Shown here: in pieces, positions 25,343-33,197 of the stretch
Position numbering within the stretch: the stretch's first letter is position 1
How the letters are laid out: each line of letters starts with the position of its first letter
NCBI GenBank assembly: GCA_022824925.1
Contig: JAJDYW010000041.1
Location: 62,001-126,000, forward strand
Direction: 5' to 3'
Length of the DNA stretch: 64,000 nucleotides
Origin: Dehalococcoidia bacterium
Lineage (GTDB): Bacteria > Chloroflexota > Dehalococcoidia > Tepidiformales > Tepidiformaceae
The notes under the pieces: generated by a model
Seen by the model: only the letters and a program-made list of their open reading frames with translations
What the model was told of the DNA's origin: nothing
Database searches by the model: none
Translations under genes and position numbers: made by a program

Positions 25343-26337
25343 ACATCCTCAAGGGACGGCTACTACTGCTACCGCTGCTGCTGGTGGCGCTGGGACTCGC
25401 CGTCGCGGCCTGCGGCGACGACGAACCCGAGGAACTGACCAGCGTCACCTTCATGCTCGACTGGACGCCCAACACGAACCACGCGGGCGTCTACATCGCG
25501 AAGGCGAAGGGCTGGTACGAGGAGGCGGGGCTCGATGTCGAGATCGTCGAGCCCGGCGCCGGAGGCGTCGATCAGACGGTCGCGTCGGGCGGGGCGCACT
25601 TCGGGGTGTCCGTGCAGGAGAACGTGATCCCGGCGCGGGAGCAGGGCATCCCCGTGGTCGCGATCGCGGCCGTCATCGAGCACAACACGTCGAGCCTCAT
25701 CGCCCTCGCCGAGGAGGGGATCGAGGGGCCGGGCGACCTGGCCGGGAAGACGTACGGCGGCTGGGGCGGCCCGCTCGAGACGGCGCTGATCTCGGCGCTG
25801 GTCGAGTGCGGCGGGGGCGACCCCGGCACGGTCGAGTACGCCATCATCGGGAACGTCGACTACATCGTGGGGATGGAGCAGGGCGATTACGACTTCGTCT
25901 GGATCTTCGATGCGTGGGACGGCATCCGCTACACGGAGGTGCTGGGCCGGGACGTGTCGTTCGTGCGCTTCATCGACCACACGGACTGCATCCCCGACTG
26001 GTACACGCCCGTGATCATCACGAGCGAGTCGCTGATCGACGAGGACTCCGACCTGATCGAGGCGTTCATGGAGGCGACGGCGCGCGGCTACCGCCACGCC
26101 ATCGAGAACCCGGAGGATGCGGCCGCGATCCTGCTCGAAGCCGCGCCCGAGCTCGACGAGGCCCTGGTGCAGGCAAGCGCGGCCTACCTCGCGGACCTGT
26201 ATACCTCGGACCCGGACAACTGGGGCCGGCAGGAGCTGGATGTCTGGACCCGGTTCGAGCGCTTCCTGCGCGAGGCGGGCTTGACGGAGTCGGGGATCGA
26301 CGTGGAGGCCGCGTTCACGAACGACTTCCTGCCGTAG
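25339..26337 (+). CDS. thiY: NMT1/THI5-like substrate-binding lipoprotein, ThiY-like
   Basis: 332 residues. A signal peptide ends in the lipobox VAAC (LALGLAVAACGDD region), so the mature protein is a lipoprotein outside the membrane. The NMT1/THI5 domain follows: FMLDWTPNTNHAGVYIAKA, GWYEEAGLDVEIVEP, HFGVSVQENVIPAREQ, LAGKTYGGWGGPLE and the aromatic VWIFDAWDGIRYTEVLG. ThiY proteins capture formylaminopyrimidine or HMP. The ATG overlaps the permease TGA (ATGA). Riboswitch control and gene order support a thiamine-precursor role over taurine or sulfonate uptake. Confidence 0.9.
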   Translation: MNILKGRLLLLPLLLVALGLAVAACGDDEPEELTSVTFMLDWTPNTNHAGVYIAKAKGWYEEAGLDVEIVEPGAGGVDQTVASGGAHFGVSVQENVIPAREQGIPVVAIAAVIEHNTSSLIALAEEGIEGPGDLAGKTYGGWGGPLETALISALVECGGGDPGTVEYAIIGNVDYIVGMEQGDYDFVWIFDAWDGIRYTEVLGRDVSFVRFIDHTDCIPDWYTPVIITSESLIDEDSDLIEAFMEATARGYRHAIENPEDAAAILLEAAPELDEALVQASAAYLADLYTSDPDNWGRQELDVWTRFERFLREAGLTESGIDVEAAFTNDFLP

Positions 26338-26345
26338 GAGGGACG

Positions 26346-27188
26346 ATGCTCGAGGCGGCCGTCGCCATCCGGGGGCTGCGGCACACGTTTCCGGGGGACC
26401 GCCCCGTCGAGGTGCTCGACGGGGTGGACCTGGAGGCGGCGCCGGGCGCCTTCGTGAGCCTCGTGGGGCCGAGCGGGTGCGGCAAGAGCACGCTGCTGCA
26501 GGTGCTGGCGGGGCTACTCGTCCCGGACGCGGGCGAATCGCTGATCGAGGGGCGCTCGACCGTCGGGGAGCCGGGGCTGGCGGCGTACATGCCCCAGAAG
26601 GACCTGCTCCTGCCCTGGCGCAAGGCCATCGGGAACGCCGTGCTGGGGGCGGAGATCGCGGGCGTGGGGAAGGAAGCGGCGCGCGAGCAGGCGATGGCCC
26701 TGCTGGAGCGCTTCGGCCTGACCGGGTTCGAGAGCGCATGGCCCTCGCAGCTGAGCGGGGGCATGCGCCAGCGGCTGGCGCTCCTGCGGACGTTCCTCGT
26801 ACCGCGCCACCTGCTCCTGCTGGACGAACCGTTCGGGGCGCTGGACGCGATCACGCGGCGGGAGATGCACCAGTGGCTGCAGGAGGTCTGGGCCACGGAC
26901 GCGCGCACGGTCCTCTTCGTCACGCACGACGTGGAGGAGGCGCTGATCCTCTCCGACGTCGTGTACGTGATGACGCCGCGTCCGGCGCGCATGGCCGCGC
27001 GCTTCGAGGTCGACTACCCGCGACCGCGCCGGCCGGAGATCGTGACGGACCCGGCGTTCGTGGCGGACAAGGCGCGGCTGCTGGCAGCCCTGGACGCCCC
27101 GACGCAACGCCAGGCGGGCGTCCCCACGCCACCTCCACGCTGGGATAGACTGCGCGCTTGCTCCGAGAAGCCAGCAGACGAACTCTGA
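26346..27188 (+). CDS. thiZ: ABC transporter ATPase, ThiZ-like
   Basis: 280 residues. Walker A GPSGCGKST at about 41-49, Q-loop in YMPQKDLLLPW, signature LSGGMRQR near 137, Walker B LLLLDEPF near 156 and switch His in VTHDVEEA. It belongs to the SsuB/TauB/ThiZ class and powers the importer. GGAGG lies 4 nt before the ATG, 8 bp after the lipoprotein gene. The C-terminal 30 residues (QRQAGVPTPPPRWDR) are an unusual Pro-rich tail; a TAGACT box inside it probably serves the next gene. Confidence 0.93.
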   Translation: MLEAAVAIRGLRHTFPGDRPVEVLDGVDLEAAPGAFVSLVGPSGCGKSTLLQVLAGLLVPDAGESLIEGRSTVGEPGLAAYMPQKDLLLPWRKAIGNAVLGAEIAGVGKEAAREQAMALLERFGLTGFESAWPSQLSGGMRQRLALLRTFLVPRHLLLLDEPFGALDAITRREMHQWLQEVWATDARTVLFVTHDVEEALILSDVVYVMTPRPARMAARFEVDYPRPRRPEIVTDPAFVADKARLLAALDAPTQRQAGVPTPPPRWDRLRACSEKPADEL

Positions 27189-27218
27189 TCGAGCCTCTGG
27201 AGCGAGTGGGGGCATCGC

Positions 27219-27746
27219 ATGGCCGTAGGGAGTCCGGGAGACCGCACGCTGGTTCCGATGCTGTTCGAGGCGTGGAACGACCTCGACCGGGCGTACGCGG
27301 AGATGACGGAGGAGGAGGCGACGGCGCGCCCGGACGGGGCCAGCGCGTTCGGGTGGACGCTCTACCACCTGGCGATGTTCCCGGACCTGGTCGTGAACGT
27401 GCTGCTGGGCGGCGGCGAGCCGCACCCGACCTTCGCGCGGGAGCGGGAGGAGCACGGCTTCAGCGGCGACTGCGGGGACTGGGCGGCCATCCTGGAGGCC
27501 GCGGGGGAGGTGCGGGCCTCGGTCGAAGCGGCGCTCGGAGAGATGAGCGACGCGGACCTGGCGGCGACGGTGGTGCCGGGATGGGCGGGCTTTCCCTCGA
27601 CGACGCTGCGCTACCTCGTGTACCGCATGATCGCGCACATGTACTACCACATCGGGGAGGTGGCGACGCGGCGGGGGCGCGGGGACGACTACCCCGGCGA
27701 CCTCGCGGGCGTCCTCGAGGGGCCGGATATCGGGCGGGACGCCTGA
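27219..27746 (+). CDS. DinB-fold protein
   Basis: 175 residues with the four-helix DinB/maleylpyruvate-isomerase fold. Possible metal-site histidines are in LYHLAMFPD and in HMYYHIGEV; the spacing fits the DinB three-His site. DinB-fold proteins include thiol-dependent S-transferases and isomerases using bacillithiol or mycothiol, but most are uncharacterised. It lies 30 bp after the ThiZ-like gene and 1 bp before the ABM gene, so it may be read from the thiamine operon or from the TAGACT box at 27146-27151. A second DinB protein is at 48507-49076. Confidence 0.75.
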   Translation: MAVGSPGDRTLVPMLFEAWNDLDRAYAEMTEEEATARPDGASAFGWTLYHLAMFPDLVVNVLLGGGEPHPTFAREREEHGFSGDCGDWAAILEAAGEVRASVEAALGEMSDADLAATVVPGWAGFPSTTLRYLVYRMIAHMYYHIGEVATRRGRGDDYPGDLAGVLEGPDIGRDA

Positions 27747-27747
27747 C

Positions 27748-28413
27748 GTGGTCATCACGTGGACGGTCGGACTGACCGCCCGTCCGGGGCGGGAGAACAG
27801 CTTCATCGCCATCGCGAACGAGCTGACCGAGACCTCGAACCGGCTGGACGAAGGCTGCGACATCTACATCTGCCTGCAAAACCTGGACGACCCGCGCGAC
27901 TTCCTCTGGTACGAGCAGTGGGCGACGATGCCGCTGCTGGAACGCCACGTCGAGCGCATCCGGCCGATGCTGGCGGGCGGCCCGGAGGGGCCGGAGGGGT
28001 CGCGGCTGTACACCTCGATCCAGCGGCGGGAGCAGCTCGGCTACGAACTGCTGCGGAACCACATCAACCCCGACCGGGACTGGCACGAGGCGTCGATCAC
28101 GGGATGGGCGGTGGCGCAGGCGAAGCCGGGCCGGGAGGGGGACCTGCGGGACCTCGCCGTCGAACTGAGCCGGACGGGGCAGGCGTTCCCGGGCAACGTC
28201 ACGCACATCGCGCACGAGCGCGAGGACATCCCGGGGCAGATCTGCTGGTTCGAGCAGTGGCGCGACCAGGACGTGCTCGACGCCCGGGTGGCGTCGCTGG
28301 AAGCGCGGTACGGCGCCCCGCGCGGCACGGAAGGGGTGGAGCGGATGCCGGCGGGGATCGCGGACGTGATGGAGTCGCTGGACGCGACCCGCTACCGGGT
28401 GGTGGCGACGTAG
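27748..28413 (+). CDS. Tandem antibiotic-biosynthesis-monooxygenase (ABM) fold protein
   Basis: 221 residues consisting of two dimeric alpha-beta barrel halves: ITWTVGLTARPGREN with CDIYICLQNLDDP and LWYEQWAT, then ITGWAVAQAKPGREG with HEREDIPGQICWFEQW. The paired W-x-EQW strands are the ABM signature. ABM proteins are cofactor-free monooxygenases or structural homologues; the fused form would make an intramolecular dimer. Starts with GTG one base after the DinB stop, so the two are co-translated; no strong ribosome site is seen. Confidence 0.75.
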   Translation: MVITWTVGLTARPGRENSFIAIANELTETSNRLDEGCDIYICLQNLDDPRDFLWYEQWATMPLLERHVERIRPMLAGGPEGPEGSRLYTSIQRREQLGYELLRNHINPDRDWHEASITGWAVAQAKPGREGDLRDLAVELSRTGQAFPGNVTHIAHEREDIPGQICWFEQWRDQDVLDARVASLEARYGAPRGTEGVERMPAGIADVMESLDATRYRVVAT

Positions 28414-28441
28414 GCGGTGGACCACGGCGCCGCAGGGCCCG

Positions 28442-29008
28442 TCAGACCTGCCCGTAGCGGAAGCAGCCCGTGACGTGGTCGTTCACGAGGCCCCCGGACT
28501 GCATGAAGGCGTAGCAGATGGTCGGTCCGACGAAGGAGAAGCCGTAGCCCTTCAGGGCCTTGCTCATGGCGCGCGACTCGTCCGTCTGGGCGGGGAGCTC
28601 GGCGAGGGCGGGGAAGGCGTTGCGCCGGGACTCGCCGCCAACGAACGACCAGAGGAAGGCGTCGAGCGAGCCGTGCTCCTCCTGGACGACTAGCGTCGCG
28701 CGGGCGCCGGCGATGGCGGCGTCGATCTTGGCGCGGTTGCGGATGATGCCGGCATCGGCGCGCAGGCGTTCACGGTCGGCGTCGGTATAGGCGGCGACGG
28801 TGGCGATGTCGAACCCGTCGAAGGCGGCGCGGTACCCCTCGCGCCGGTGCAGGACCGTGCGCCACGAGAGTCCCGCCTGCGCCCCTTCGAGCACGAGCAG
28901 CTCGAAAAGCGCGCGGTCGCCGTGCGTGGGGACGCCCCACTCCTCGTCGTGGTACCGGCGCATGAGGGGGTCGTCACCGGCCCACTCGCAGCGGGTCACC
29001 TCGGGCAT
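28442..29008 (-). CDS. tag: DNA-3-methyladenine glycosylase I
   Basis: 188 residues, the size of E. coli Tag. The zinc snap is complete: Cys7 and His20 near the start (RCEWAGD, MRRYHDEEWG) and His178 and Cys182 in NDHVTGCFRYG. The substrate pocket includes DEEWGVP and LEGAQAGLSW. It removes 3-methyladenine from alkylated DNA. Its ATG has GGAGGA upstream. It is 31 bp behind the VOC gene on the same strand, with the DinB/ABM pair converging on it. Confidence 0.95.
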   Translation of the reverse strand: MPEVTRCEWAGDDPLMRRYHDEEWGVPTHGDRALFELLVLEGAQAGLSWRTVLHRREGYRAAFDGFDIATVAAYTDADRERLRADAGIIRNRAKIDAAIAGARATLVVQEEHGSLDAFLWSFVGGESRRNAFPALAELPAQTDESRAMSKALKGYGFSFVGPTICYAFMQSGGLVNDHVTGCFRYGQV

Positions 29009-29039
29009 GGCCGTCCTCCAGCCTGGGCGAAGATCAGCC

Positions 29040-29417
29040 TCATCCCTCGTCTTCGAGGCGGGTCGCGAACCGAACGGCGAAGCCGTCGGGGTCGGCGATG
29101 GCGAAGTCGCGGAGGCCGTAGGACTTGTCCTGTATGGGGGCGAGCACGCGCGCGCCCATCTCGCGGGCGAGCTCCCAGTACCGGTCGACGTCGGGCACCA
29201 TCACGCGGACGTTGGCCTGCACGGTGTCGGGCACGGGCCCCATGTCCGTCCGCTCGTCCAGGAACAGGCGGTGACCCTCCCACGCAAGCTCGACGAAGTC
29301 GCCGTCGTCCCTGACCAGCCCGAAGCCGAGGCGGCGGTAGAACGCCGTCGACTTCCGGATGTCCCGCACGAAGATTTCGGTCACGAGCTGCTCGGTGGGG
29401 TCGACGTAGCGGTTCAC
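29040..29417 (-). CDS. VOC (glyoxalase-like) protein
   Basis: 125 residues from GTG 29417 (AGAGG upstream). VOC fold: VTEIFVRDIRKSTAFYRRLG, FVELAWEGHRLFLDE, then NVRVMVPDVDRYWELAREMG and FAIADPDGFAVRFAT. The conserved Glu near the end is replaced by FAVRF, so metal binding may be lost and a binding-protein role is possible. It is encoded upstream of tag with a TACCAT box 27 nt before the start, and is divergent from the thiolase operon. Confidence 0.8.
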   Translation of the reverse strand: MNRYVDPTEQLVTEIFVRDIRKSTAFYRRLGFGLVRDDGDFVELAWEGHRLFLDERTDMGPVPDTVQANVRVMVPDVDRYWELAREMGARVLAPIQDKSYGLRDFAIADPDGFAVRFATRLEDEG

Positions 29418-29443
29418 CGCGTTTCACCTCTGGTTGCTGGTCG

Positions 29444-29449
29444 ATGGTA
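29444..29449 (-). promoter_or_regulatory. -10 box of the VOC-tag unit
   Basis: TACCAT on the minus strand, 26 nt before the VOC GTG start. No -35 recognised. Confidence 0.35.
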
Positions 29450-29474
29450 CGCGGCCCCGTACGGGGGTGACGTG

Positions 29475-29480
29475 TACGAT
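29475..29480 (+). promoter_or_regulatory. -10 box of the thiolase operon
   Basis: TACGAT, 33 nt before the thiolase ATG, with CCGGAGG in the leader. No -35 recognised. Confidence 0.4.
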
Positions 29481-29513
29481 TCGCCCATACCCAGCGAGGG
29501 CCCGGAGGCAGCC

Positions 29514-30704
29514 ATGACGGAGGACGCCACCATGCGCGGCAAGACCGCCATCGTGGGCATCGGCGAGACCACCTACTACAAGCGCGGGCAGTCGCCCGAC
29601 CCCGAGATCAAGCTCGTGCTCGAGGCCATCCAACTGGCCGCCGAGGACGCGGGTATCGACGTGCGCGAGATCGACGGCTTCGCCGCCTACTCGAACGACC
29701 GCAACGACCCGCCCCGGCTGGCGACGGCCCTCGGCACGCGCGACCTCACCTTCAGCAACATGTTCTGGGGGGGAGGCGGCGGCGGCGGGTCGGGAGCGGT
29801 GGCGAACGCGATCGCGGCGGTGGTCGCGGGGTACTCGAAGTACGTGGTGGTGTACCGGGGGCTGGCGCAGGGCCAGTTCGGGCGGTTCGGCCAGGGCGCG
29901 CAGATTCCCGTGGCGCCGGGCGCGATGGCGTTCACGGCGCCGTACGGGCTGCTCTCGCCGGCGCAGTCGTTCGCGATGCGCATCCGCCGCTTCATGCACG
30001 AGTACGGAGCGGAGCAGAGCGCGCTGCGTGCGATCTCGATGGCCTCCTACCGGCACGCCCAGTCGAACCCAAGGGCGGTGATGTACGGGCGCGAGCTGAC
30101 GGAGGAGATGTACGACAACTCACGCATGATCGTGGAGCCCTTCCACCTGTTCGACTGCTGCCAGGAGAACGACGGCGCGGCGGCCTTGATCGTGACGAGC
30201 GCGGAGCGCGCGAAGGACATGAAGCAGAAGCCCGCCTGGGTGCTGAGCGCGGCCCAGGGGTCGGACTACCGGCAGGCGGCGACGGCGCACAACGCGCCCG
30301 ACTACGCGACCTCGAACTTCAAGACGCTGGCGCCGCGCCTGTACGGCATGGCGGGCGTCGGTCCGGAGGACGTGGACGTGCTGCAGAGCTACGAGAACTT
30401 CACCGGCGGCGTGCTCATGAGCATGGTCGAGCACGGGTTCTGCGAGCCGGACGAGGTGAACGACTTCTTCACCCTGGAGAACTTCGCGGCGCCGGACGGG
30501 AAGCTGCCGCTCAACACGAGCGGGGGCAACCTCGCGGAGTGCTACATGCACGGGCTCGAGCTGGTGCACGAGGCGGTGCGGCAGGTCCGTGGCGAGTCGA
30601 CCTGCCAGGTGCCGGACGTGAACGTCTCGATGGTGACCTCGGGGCCGATGGTGCAGCCGGTGAGCAACCTCATCCTGGCCGCCGACCGGGGGGTGGACGC
30701 ATGA
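29514..30704 (+). CDS. SCP2/SCPx-type thiolase-like protein
   Basis: 396 residues from the ATG at 29514 with GGAGG 6 nt upstream. Thiolase-like landmarks: KTAIVGIGETTYYKRG, LVLEAIQLAAEDAGID, VDGF-type EIDGFAAYSND, a Gly-rich MFWGGGGGGGSGAVANAI where a classical thiolase has its nucleophile Cys, DCCQENDGAAALIVTS, MVEHGFC and NTSGGNLAECYMHG. The nucleophile Cys seems absent and the Gly run is odd, as in other SCPx-like partners of DUF35 proteins. Overlaps the DUF35 gene by ATGA, so the two form a complex acting on an acyl-CoA, probably in lipid or steroid-type beta-oxidation. Confidence 0.87.
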   Translation: MTEDATMRGKTAIVGIGETTYYKRGQSPDPEIKLVLEAIQLAAEDAGIDVREIDGFAAYSNDRNDPPRLATALGTRDLTFSNMFWGGGGGGGSGAVANAIAAVVAGYSKYVVVYRGLAQGQFGRFGQGAQIPVAPGAMAFTAPYGLLSPAQSFAMRIRRFMHEYGAEQSALRAISMASYRHAQSNPRAVMYGRELTEEMYDNSRMIVEPFHLFDCCQENDGAAALIVTSAERAKDMKQKPAWVLSAAQGSDYRQAATAHNAPDYATSNFKTLAPRLYGMAGVGPEDVDVLQSYENFTGGVLMSMVEHGFCEPDEVNDFFTLENFAAPDGKLPLNTSGGNLAECYMHGLELVHEAVRQVRGESTCQVPDVNVSMVTSGPMVQPVSNLILAADRGVDA

Positions 30705-31153
30705 GCGCGGAGACGCGGAGCTACCTGCCGGAGGGCCTGCCCCGTCCGGCGCCGGCGGTCGATGGACTGGGGGCGGAGTTCTGGGAAGCGGCCAGGCGCC
30801 ACGAGCTGGTCGTGCAGCAGTGCCGCACCTGCGAGGGCTTCCAGTGGGGGCCGGAGTGGATCTGCCACCAGTGCCACTCGTACGACCTGGGCTACACGAA
30901 GGTCTCGGGACGGGGCGTGATCTACAGCTGGGAGCGGGTCTGGCACCCGGTCCATCCCGCGCTGCGGGAGGGCACGCCCTACATCGTCGTGCTCGTGGAG
31001 CTGCCCGACGCGGGCAACGTGCGCATGGCCGGGAACCTGCTCGGCGACCCCACGCAGGACGTCGTCATTGGCGGCGAGGTCGAGGTCGCGTTCGAGGACC
31101 GCACCGACGGCGACGAGCCTTACACGCTCGTGCAGTGGCGGGTGGTCGAGTAG
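30701..31153 (+). CDS. DUF35 / OB-fold zinc-ribbon partner of the thiolase
   Basis: 150 residues. A rubredoxin-like zinc ribbon QCRTCEGFQWGPEWICHQC (two CxxC pairs) is followed by an OB-fold beginning GRGVIYSWERVWHPVHP and ending VAFEDRTDGDEPYTLVQWR. DUF35 proteins bind acyl-CoA and pair with SCPx thiolases or hydratases, positioning the substrate. The ATGA overlap with the thiolase gene and the order thiolase then DUF35 are the usual arrangement. Cytoplasmic. Confidence 0.92.
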   Translation: MSAETRSYLPEGLPRPAPAVDGLGAEFWEAARRHELVVQQCRTCEGFQWGPEWICHQCHSYDLGYTKVSGRGVIYSWERVWHPVHPALREGTPYIVVLVELPDAGNVRMAGNLLGDPTQDVVIGGEVEVAFEDRTDGDEPYTLVQWRVVE

Positions 31154-31166
31154 GCGCGGGGGTCCA

Positions 31167-31802
31167 ATGGCAGCGGAAGTGCGCGGCCGCTACCTGATCG
31201 AGGGGCCGGGGGATGCGCCCACGCTCGTGCTGGCGCACGGGGCGGGGGCGCCCATGGACCATCCCTGGATGGAACGCATCGCGGGGCTGCTGGCCGGGGA
31301 GGGGGTCCGCACCGTGCGCTTCGAGTTCCCCTACATGGCCGAGCGGCGCATCAGCGGGAAGCGCCCCGGACCGAACCCGTCACGCGTGCTGGAGGCGACC
31401 TGGCGGGAGGTCATCGACGACCTCGGGGCGGAGGGGCTGGTGGTCGGGGGGAAGTCGATGGGCGGGCGCATCGCGAGCATGGTGGCGGAGGAGGCGGGCG
31501 TCGCGGCGGTGGTCTGCCTGGGGTACCCGTTCCACCCGCCGGGGAAGGCGGAGCGGCTGCGCACGGCCCACCTCGAGGCGATCAAGACGCCGGTGCTCAT
31601 CCTGCAGGGAGAGCGGGACACGTTCGGGCGGCGGGAGGAGGTGGCGGCGTACGGGCTCCCGGAGGCGGTGCGGGTCCACTGGCTCGCCGACGGCGACCAC
31701 GGGCTGAAGCCGCGCAAGGCCTCGGGAAGAACCGAAGCGGAGAACCTGGCGGAGGCGGCGCGCGAGGCGGCGCGCTTCGTGTTCGAGATGACGGGCGGGT
31801 AG
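31167..31802 (+). CDS. Alpha/beta hydrolase of the KANL3/Tex30 type
   Basis: 211 residues starting at the ATG at 31167; GCGGGGGTCCA precedes it. Hydrolase landmarks: LVLAHGAGAPMDHPWM, FEFPYMAERR, the nucleophile elbow GGKSMGGRIAS, VLILQGERDTFG with an acid residue, and the His in ADGDHGLKP. This is the KANL3/Tex30 family of small uncharacterised hydrolases. Follows the DUF35 gene by 13 bp and probably shares its operon; a thioesterase or esterase role on the thiolase product is speculation. Confidence 0.83.
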   Translation: MAAEVRGRYLIEGPGDAPTLVLAHGAGAPMDHPWMERIAGLLAGEGVRTVRFEFPYMAERRISGKRPGPNPSRVLEATWREVIDDLGAEGLVVGGKSMGGRIASMVAEEAGVAAVVCLGYPFHPPGKAERLRTAHLEAIKTPVLILQGERDTFGRREEVAAYGLPEAVRVHWLADGDHGLKPRKASGRTEAENLAEAAREAARFVFEMTGG

Positions 31803-31834
31803 CGCCTCAGGCGGTGCTTGTGGTGACAGACGGC

Positions 31835-31863
31835 TTGGCTACAGTACCACTATACGGTACTAT
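31835..31863 (+). promoter_or_regulatory. Promoter of hicAB
   Basis: TTGGCT at 31835-31840, 17 nt, TACTAT at 31858-31863. The hicA TTG start is 6 nt further on, so the mRNA is probably leaderless. Confidence 0.55.
31843..31861 (+). promoter_or_regulatory. Candidate HicB operator
   Basis: Perfect inverted repeat AGTACC (31843-31848) and GGTACT (31856-31861) with a 7-nt spacer, overlapping the -10 box. HicB antitoxins carry DNA-binding domains and repress their own promoter, so this is a strong operator candidate. Confidence 0.55.
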
Positions 31864-31869
31864 TACACT

Positions 31870-32124
31870 TTGAAGCGCAGGCACCAGCAAACTCTCGCTC
31901 GGATCTTCGGCCGTCCGGTGAGCGCCAACATCCCATGGAGGGACATCGAAGCGCTATTCGTCGAGCTTGGGGCCGAGATCAGCGAGCGGGCAGGTTCGCG
32001 GGTTGGCGTGCGGCTCTTCGGCGAGCGACGTGTGTTCCACCGCCCACATCCCTCGCCGAACACGGACAAGGGAGCGGTGGAGAGCATTCGCAACTGGTTG
32101 AAGCGGAACGGAGTAGAGCCATGA
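31870..32124 (+). CDS. hicA: HicA-type toxin
   Basis: 84 residues from a TTG immediately behind the promoter. It belongs to the HicA/YcfA subfamily with WRDIEALFVELGAEI, GSRVGVRLFGERRVFHRPHP and the C-terminal KGAVESIRNWLKRNG. The catalytic His of HicA, needed for mRNA cleavage, fits the FHRPHP segment. HicA is a dsRBD-like ribosome-independent RNase. The toxin precedes the antitoxin, the usual hic order, with an ATGA overlap. No ribosome site; translation may depend on a leaderless mRNA. Confidence 0.85.
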   Translation: MKRRHQQTLARIFGRPVSANIPWRDIEALFVELGAEISERAGSRVGVRLFGERRVFHRPHPSPNTDKGAVESIRNWLKRNGVEP

Positions 32125-32453
32125 AGACGAACATCATGGAGATTGACGGCTACCACGCCGTCATTCAGTTCGACCCGGAGATCGACATGTTCCGTGGAGA
32201 GTTTCTGGACCTGAATGGTGGCGCCGACTTCTACGCCCAGGACGTTTCCGGGCTGAGGAGCGAGGGAGCGGCTTCCCTCAAGGTGTTCCTTGAAATGTGC
32301 GAAGAGGACGGCGTCGAGCCCCGGCGCCACTACTCGGGACGGTTCAACGTGCGCCTCCAGCCGGAGCTCCACGCGAGCGTCTCCGTCGCCGCTGCCGCGG
32401 AGGGGAAGAGCCTCAACCAGTGGGTCGCCGATGCACTCAGCGACCACGTCTGA
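32121..32453 (+). CDS. hicB: HicB-type antitoxin
   Basis: 110 residues. The N-terminal half is the partly degenerate RNase H-like HicB fold (YHAVIQFDPEIDMFRGEF, GGADFYAQDVSGL, FLEMCEEDGVEP). The C-terminal half is a ribbon-helix-helix DNA-binding domain: FNVRLQPELHASVSVAAAAE then GKSLNQWVADAL. It neutralises HicA and should repress the operon through the palindrome at 31843-31861. Overlaps hicA by ATGA. Confidence 0.9.
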   Translation: MKTNIMEIDGYHAVIQFDPEIDMFRGEFLDLNGGADFYAQDVSGLRSEGAASLKVFLEMCEEDGVEPRRHYSGRFNVRLQPELHASVSVAAAAEGKSLNQWVADALSDHV

Positions 32454-32462
32454 CCGGCGGCC

Positions 32463-33122
32463 TCAGGCGATGGGCTTGTCGCGGGAGCCCCAGGCGTCCC
32501 AGTGGATGACCTCGGAGACGGGCGGGCGCTCGACCGGCTTGAAGTTGTCGTCGCCGGTGAAGTAGGCGACGGGGAAGAGGGTCGCCTGGCTGATGGTGTC
32601 GGGGATGGCGAGAAGCTCGGCGACCTCGTTCGCGTACTGGAGGTGGATGCCGGTCCAGGCGGTGCCCAGGCCGCGCGTGCGGAGGGCCATCTGGAGGGAC
32701 CAGGCGGCGGGCAGGATCTGGCCGTAGAGGCTGGCCTGGGCGCCCTGGCCGTCGTTCTCGGCGCGGCCTTCGATGCAGGGGATGATGAGGGCGGGGCAGC
32801 GGTGGATGTTGTCGGCCAGGTAGGCGATCACGGGGCGCATGGGGCGGGCGCCGGCGAACTTGTAGAAGCCCTCGCGGTAGAGGCCGCCGATGACGTCGCG
32901 CTTGGCCTCGTCGGTGACGACCATGAAGTGCCAGCGACGCGCCTCGCCGCCGCCGGGGGCGGCCTGGACGGCGATGCCGATGCACTCCTCGATGACCTCG
33001 GGCTCGACGGGGCGGTCGAAGTCGAGGCGGCGGCGCACCGAGCGGGTCGTCGTGAGGACGTGGTCGACGCTGTCGCGGTCGTAGGGGCGGTGCTTGTCGT
33101 CGTGGGGGGCGTGGCTGCTCAT
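32463..33122 (-). CDS. Nitroreductase family FMN protein
   Basis: 219 residues of the nitroreductase fold: TTRSVRRRLDFDRPVEPEVI (FMN phosphate-binding Arg residues), IAVQAAPGGGEARRWHFMVV, a central helical region with YGQILPAAWSLQMALRTRGLG, TAWTGIHLQ and a C-terminal VAYFTGDDNFKPVERPP. Such homodimeric flavoproteins reduce nitro compounds, quinones or other acceptors with NAD(P)H. Start at 33122 chosen because an in-frame ATG at 33134 falls within the predicted CAGAAT -10 box. Divergent from an SDR gene, with a shared inverted repeat between them. Confidence 0.85.
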   Translation of the reverse strand: MSSHAPHDDKHRPYDRDSVDHVLTTTRSVRRRLDFDRPVEPEVIEECIGIAVQAAPGGGEARRWHFMVVTDEAKRDVIGGLYREGFYKFAGARPMRPVIAYLADNIHRCPALIIPCIEGRAENDGQGAQASLYGQILPAAWSLQMALRTRGLGTAWTGIHLQYANEVAELLAIPDTISQATLFPVAYFTGDDNFKPVERPPVSEVIHWDAWGSRDKPIA

Positions 33123-33132
33123 GGGGAGGGCC

Positions 33133-33138
33133 ATTCTG
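33133..33138 (-). promoter_or_regulatory. -10 box of the nitroreductase gene
   Basis: CAGAAT on the minus strand, 10 nt before the ATG at 33122, implying a leader of only a few bases. Confidence 0.4.
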
Positions 33139-33191
33139 CCACGCGGGGCGGGGAGGGCGGGCGGCGCGCTCGCGCCTTCGGGGGCGGGTGG

Positions 33192-33197
33192 CAGAAT
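33192..33197 (+). promoter_or_regulatory. -10 box of the SDR-HAD operon
   Basis: CAGAAT, 69 nt before the SDR ATG at 33267, whose ribosome site is GAGGAG. Confidence 0.4.

Noticed and set aside
33123..33134. ATG at 33134 as start of the nitroreductase
   Set aside because: It overlaps the CAGAAT box, so a transcript from that promoter would not contain it.
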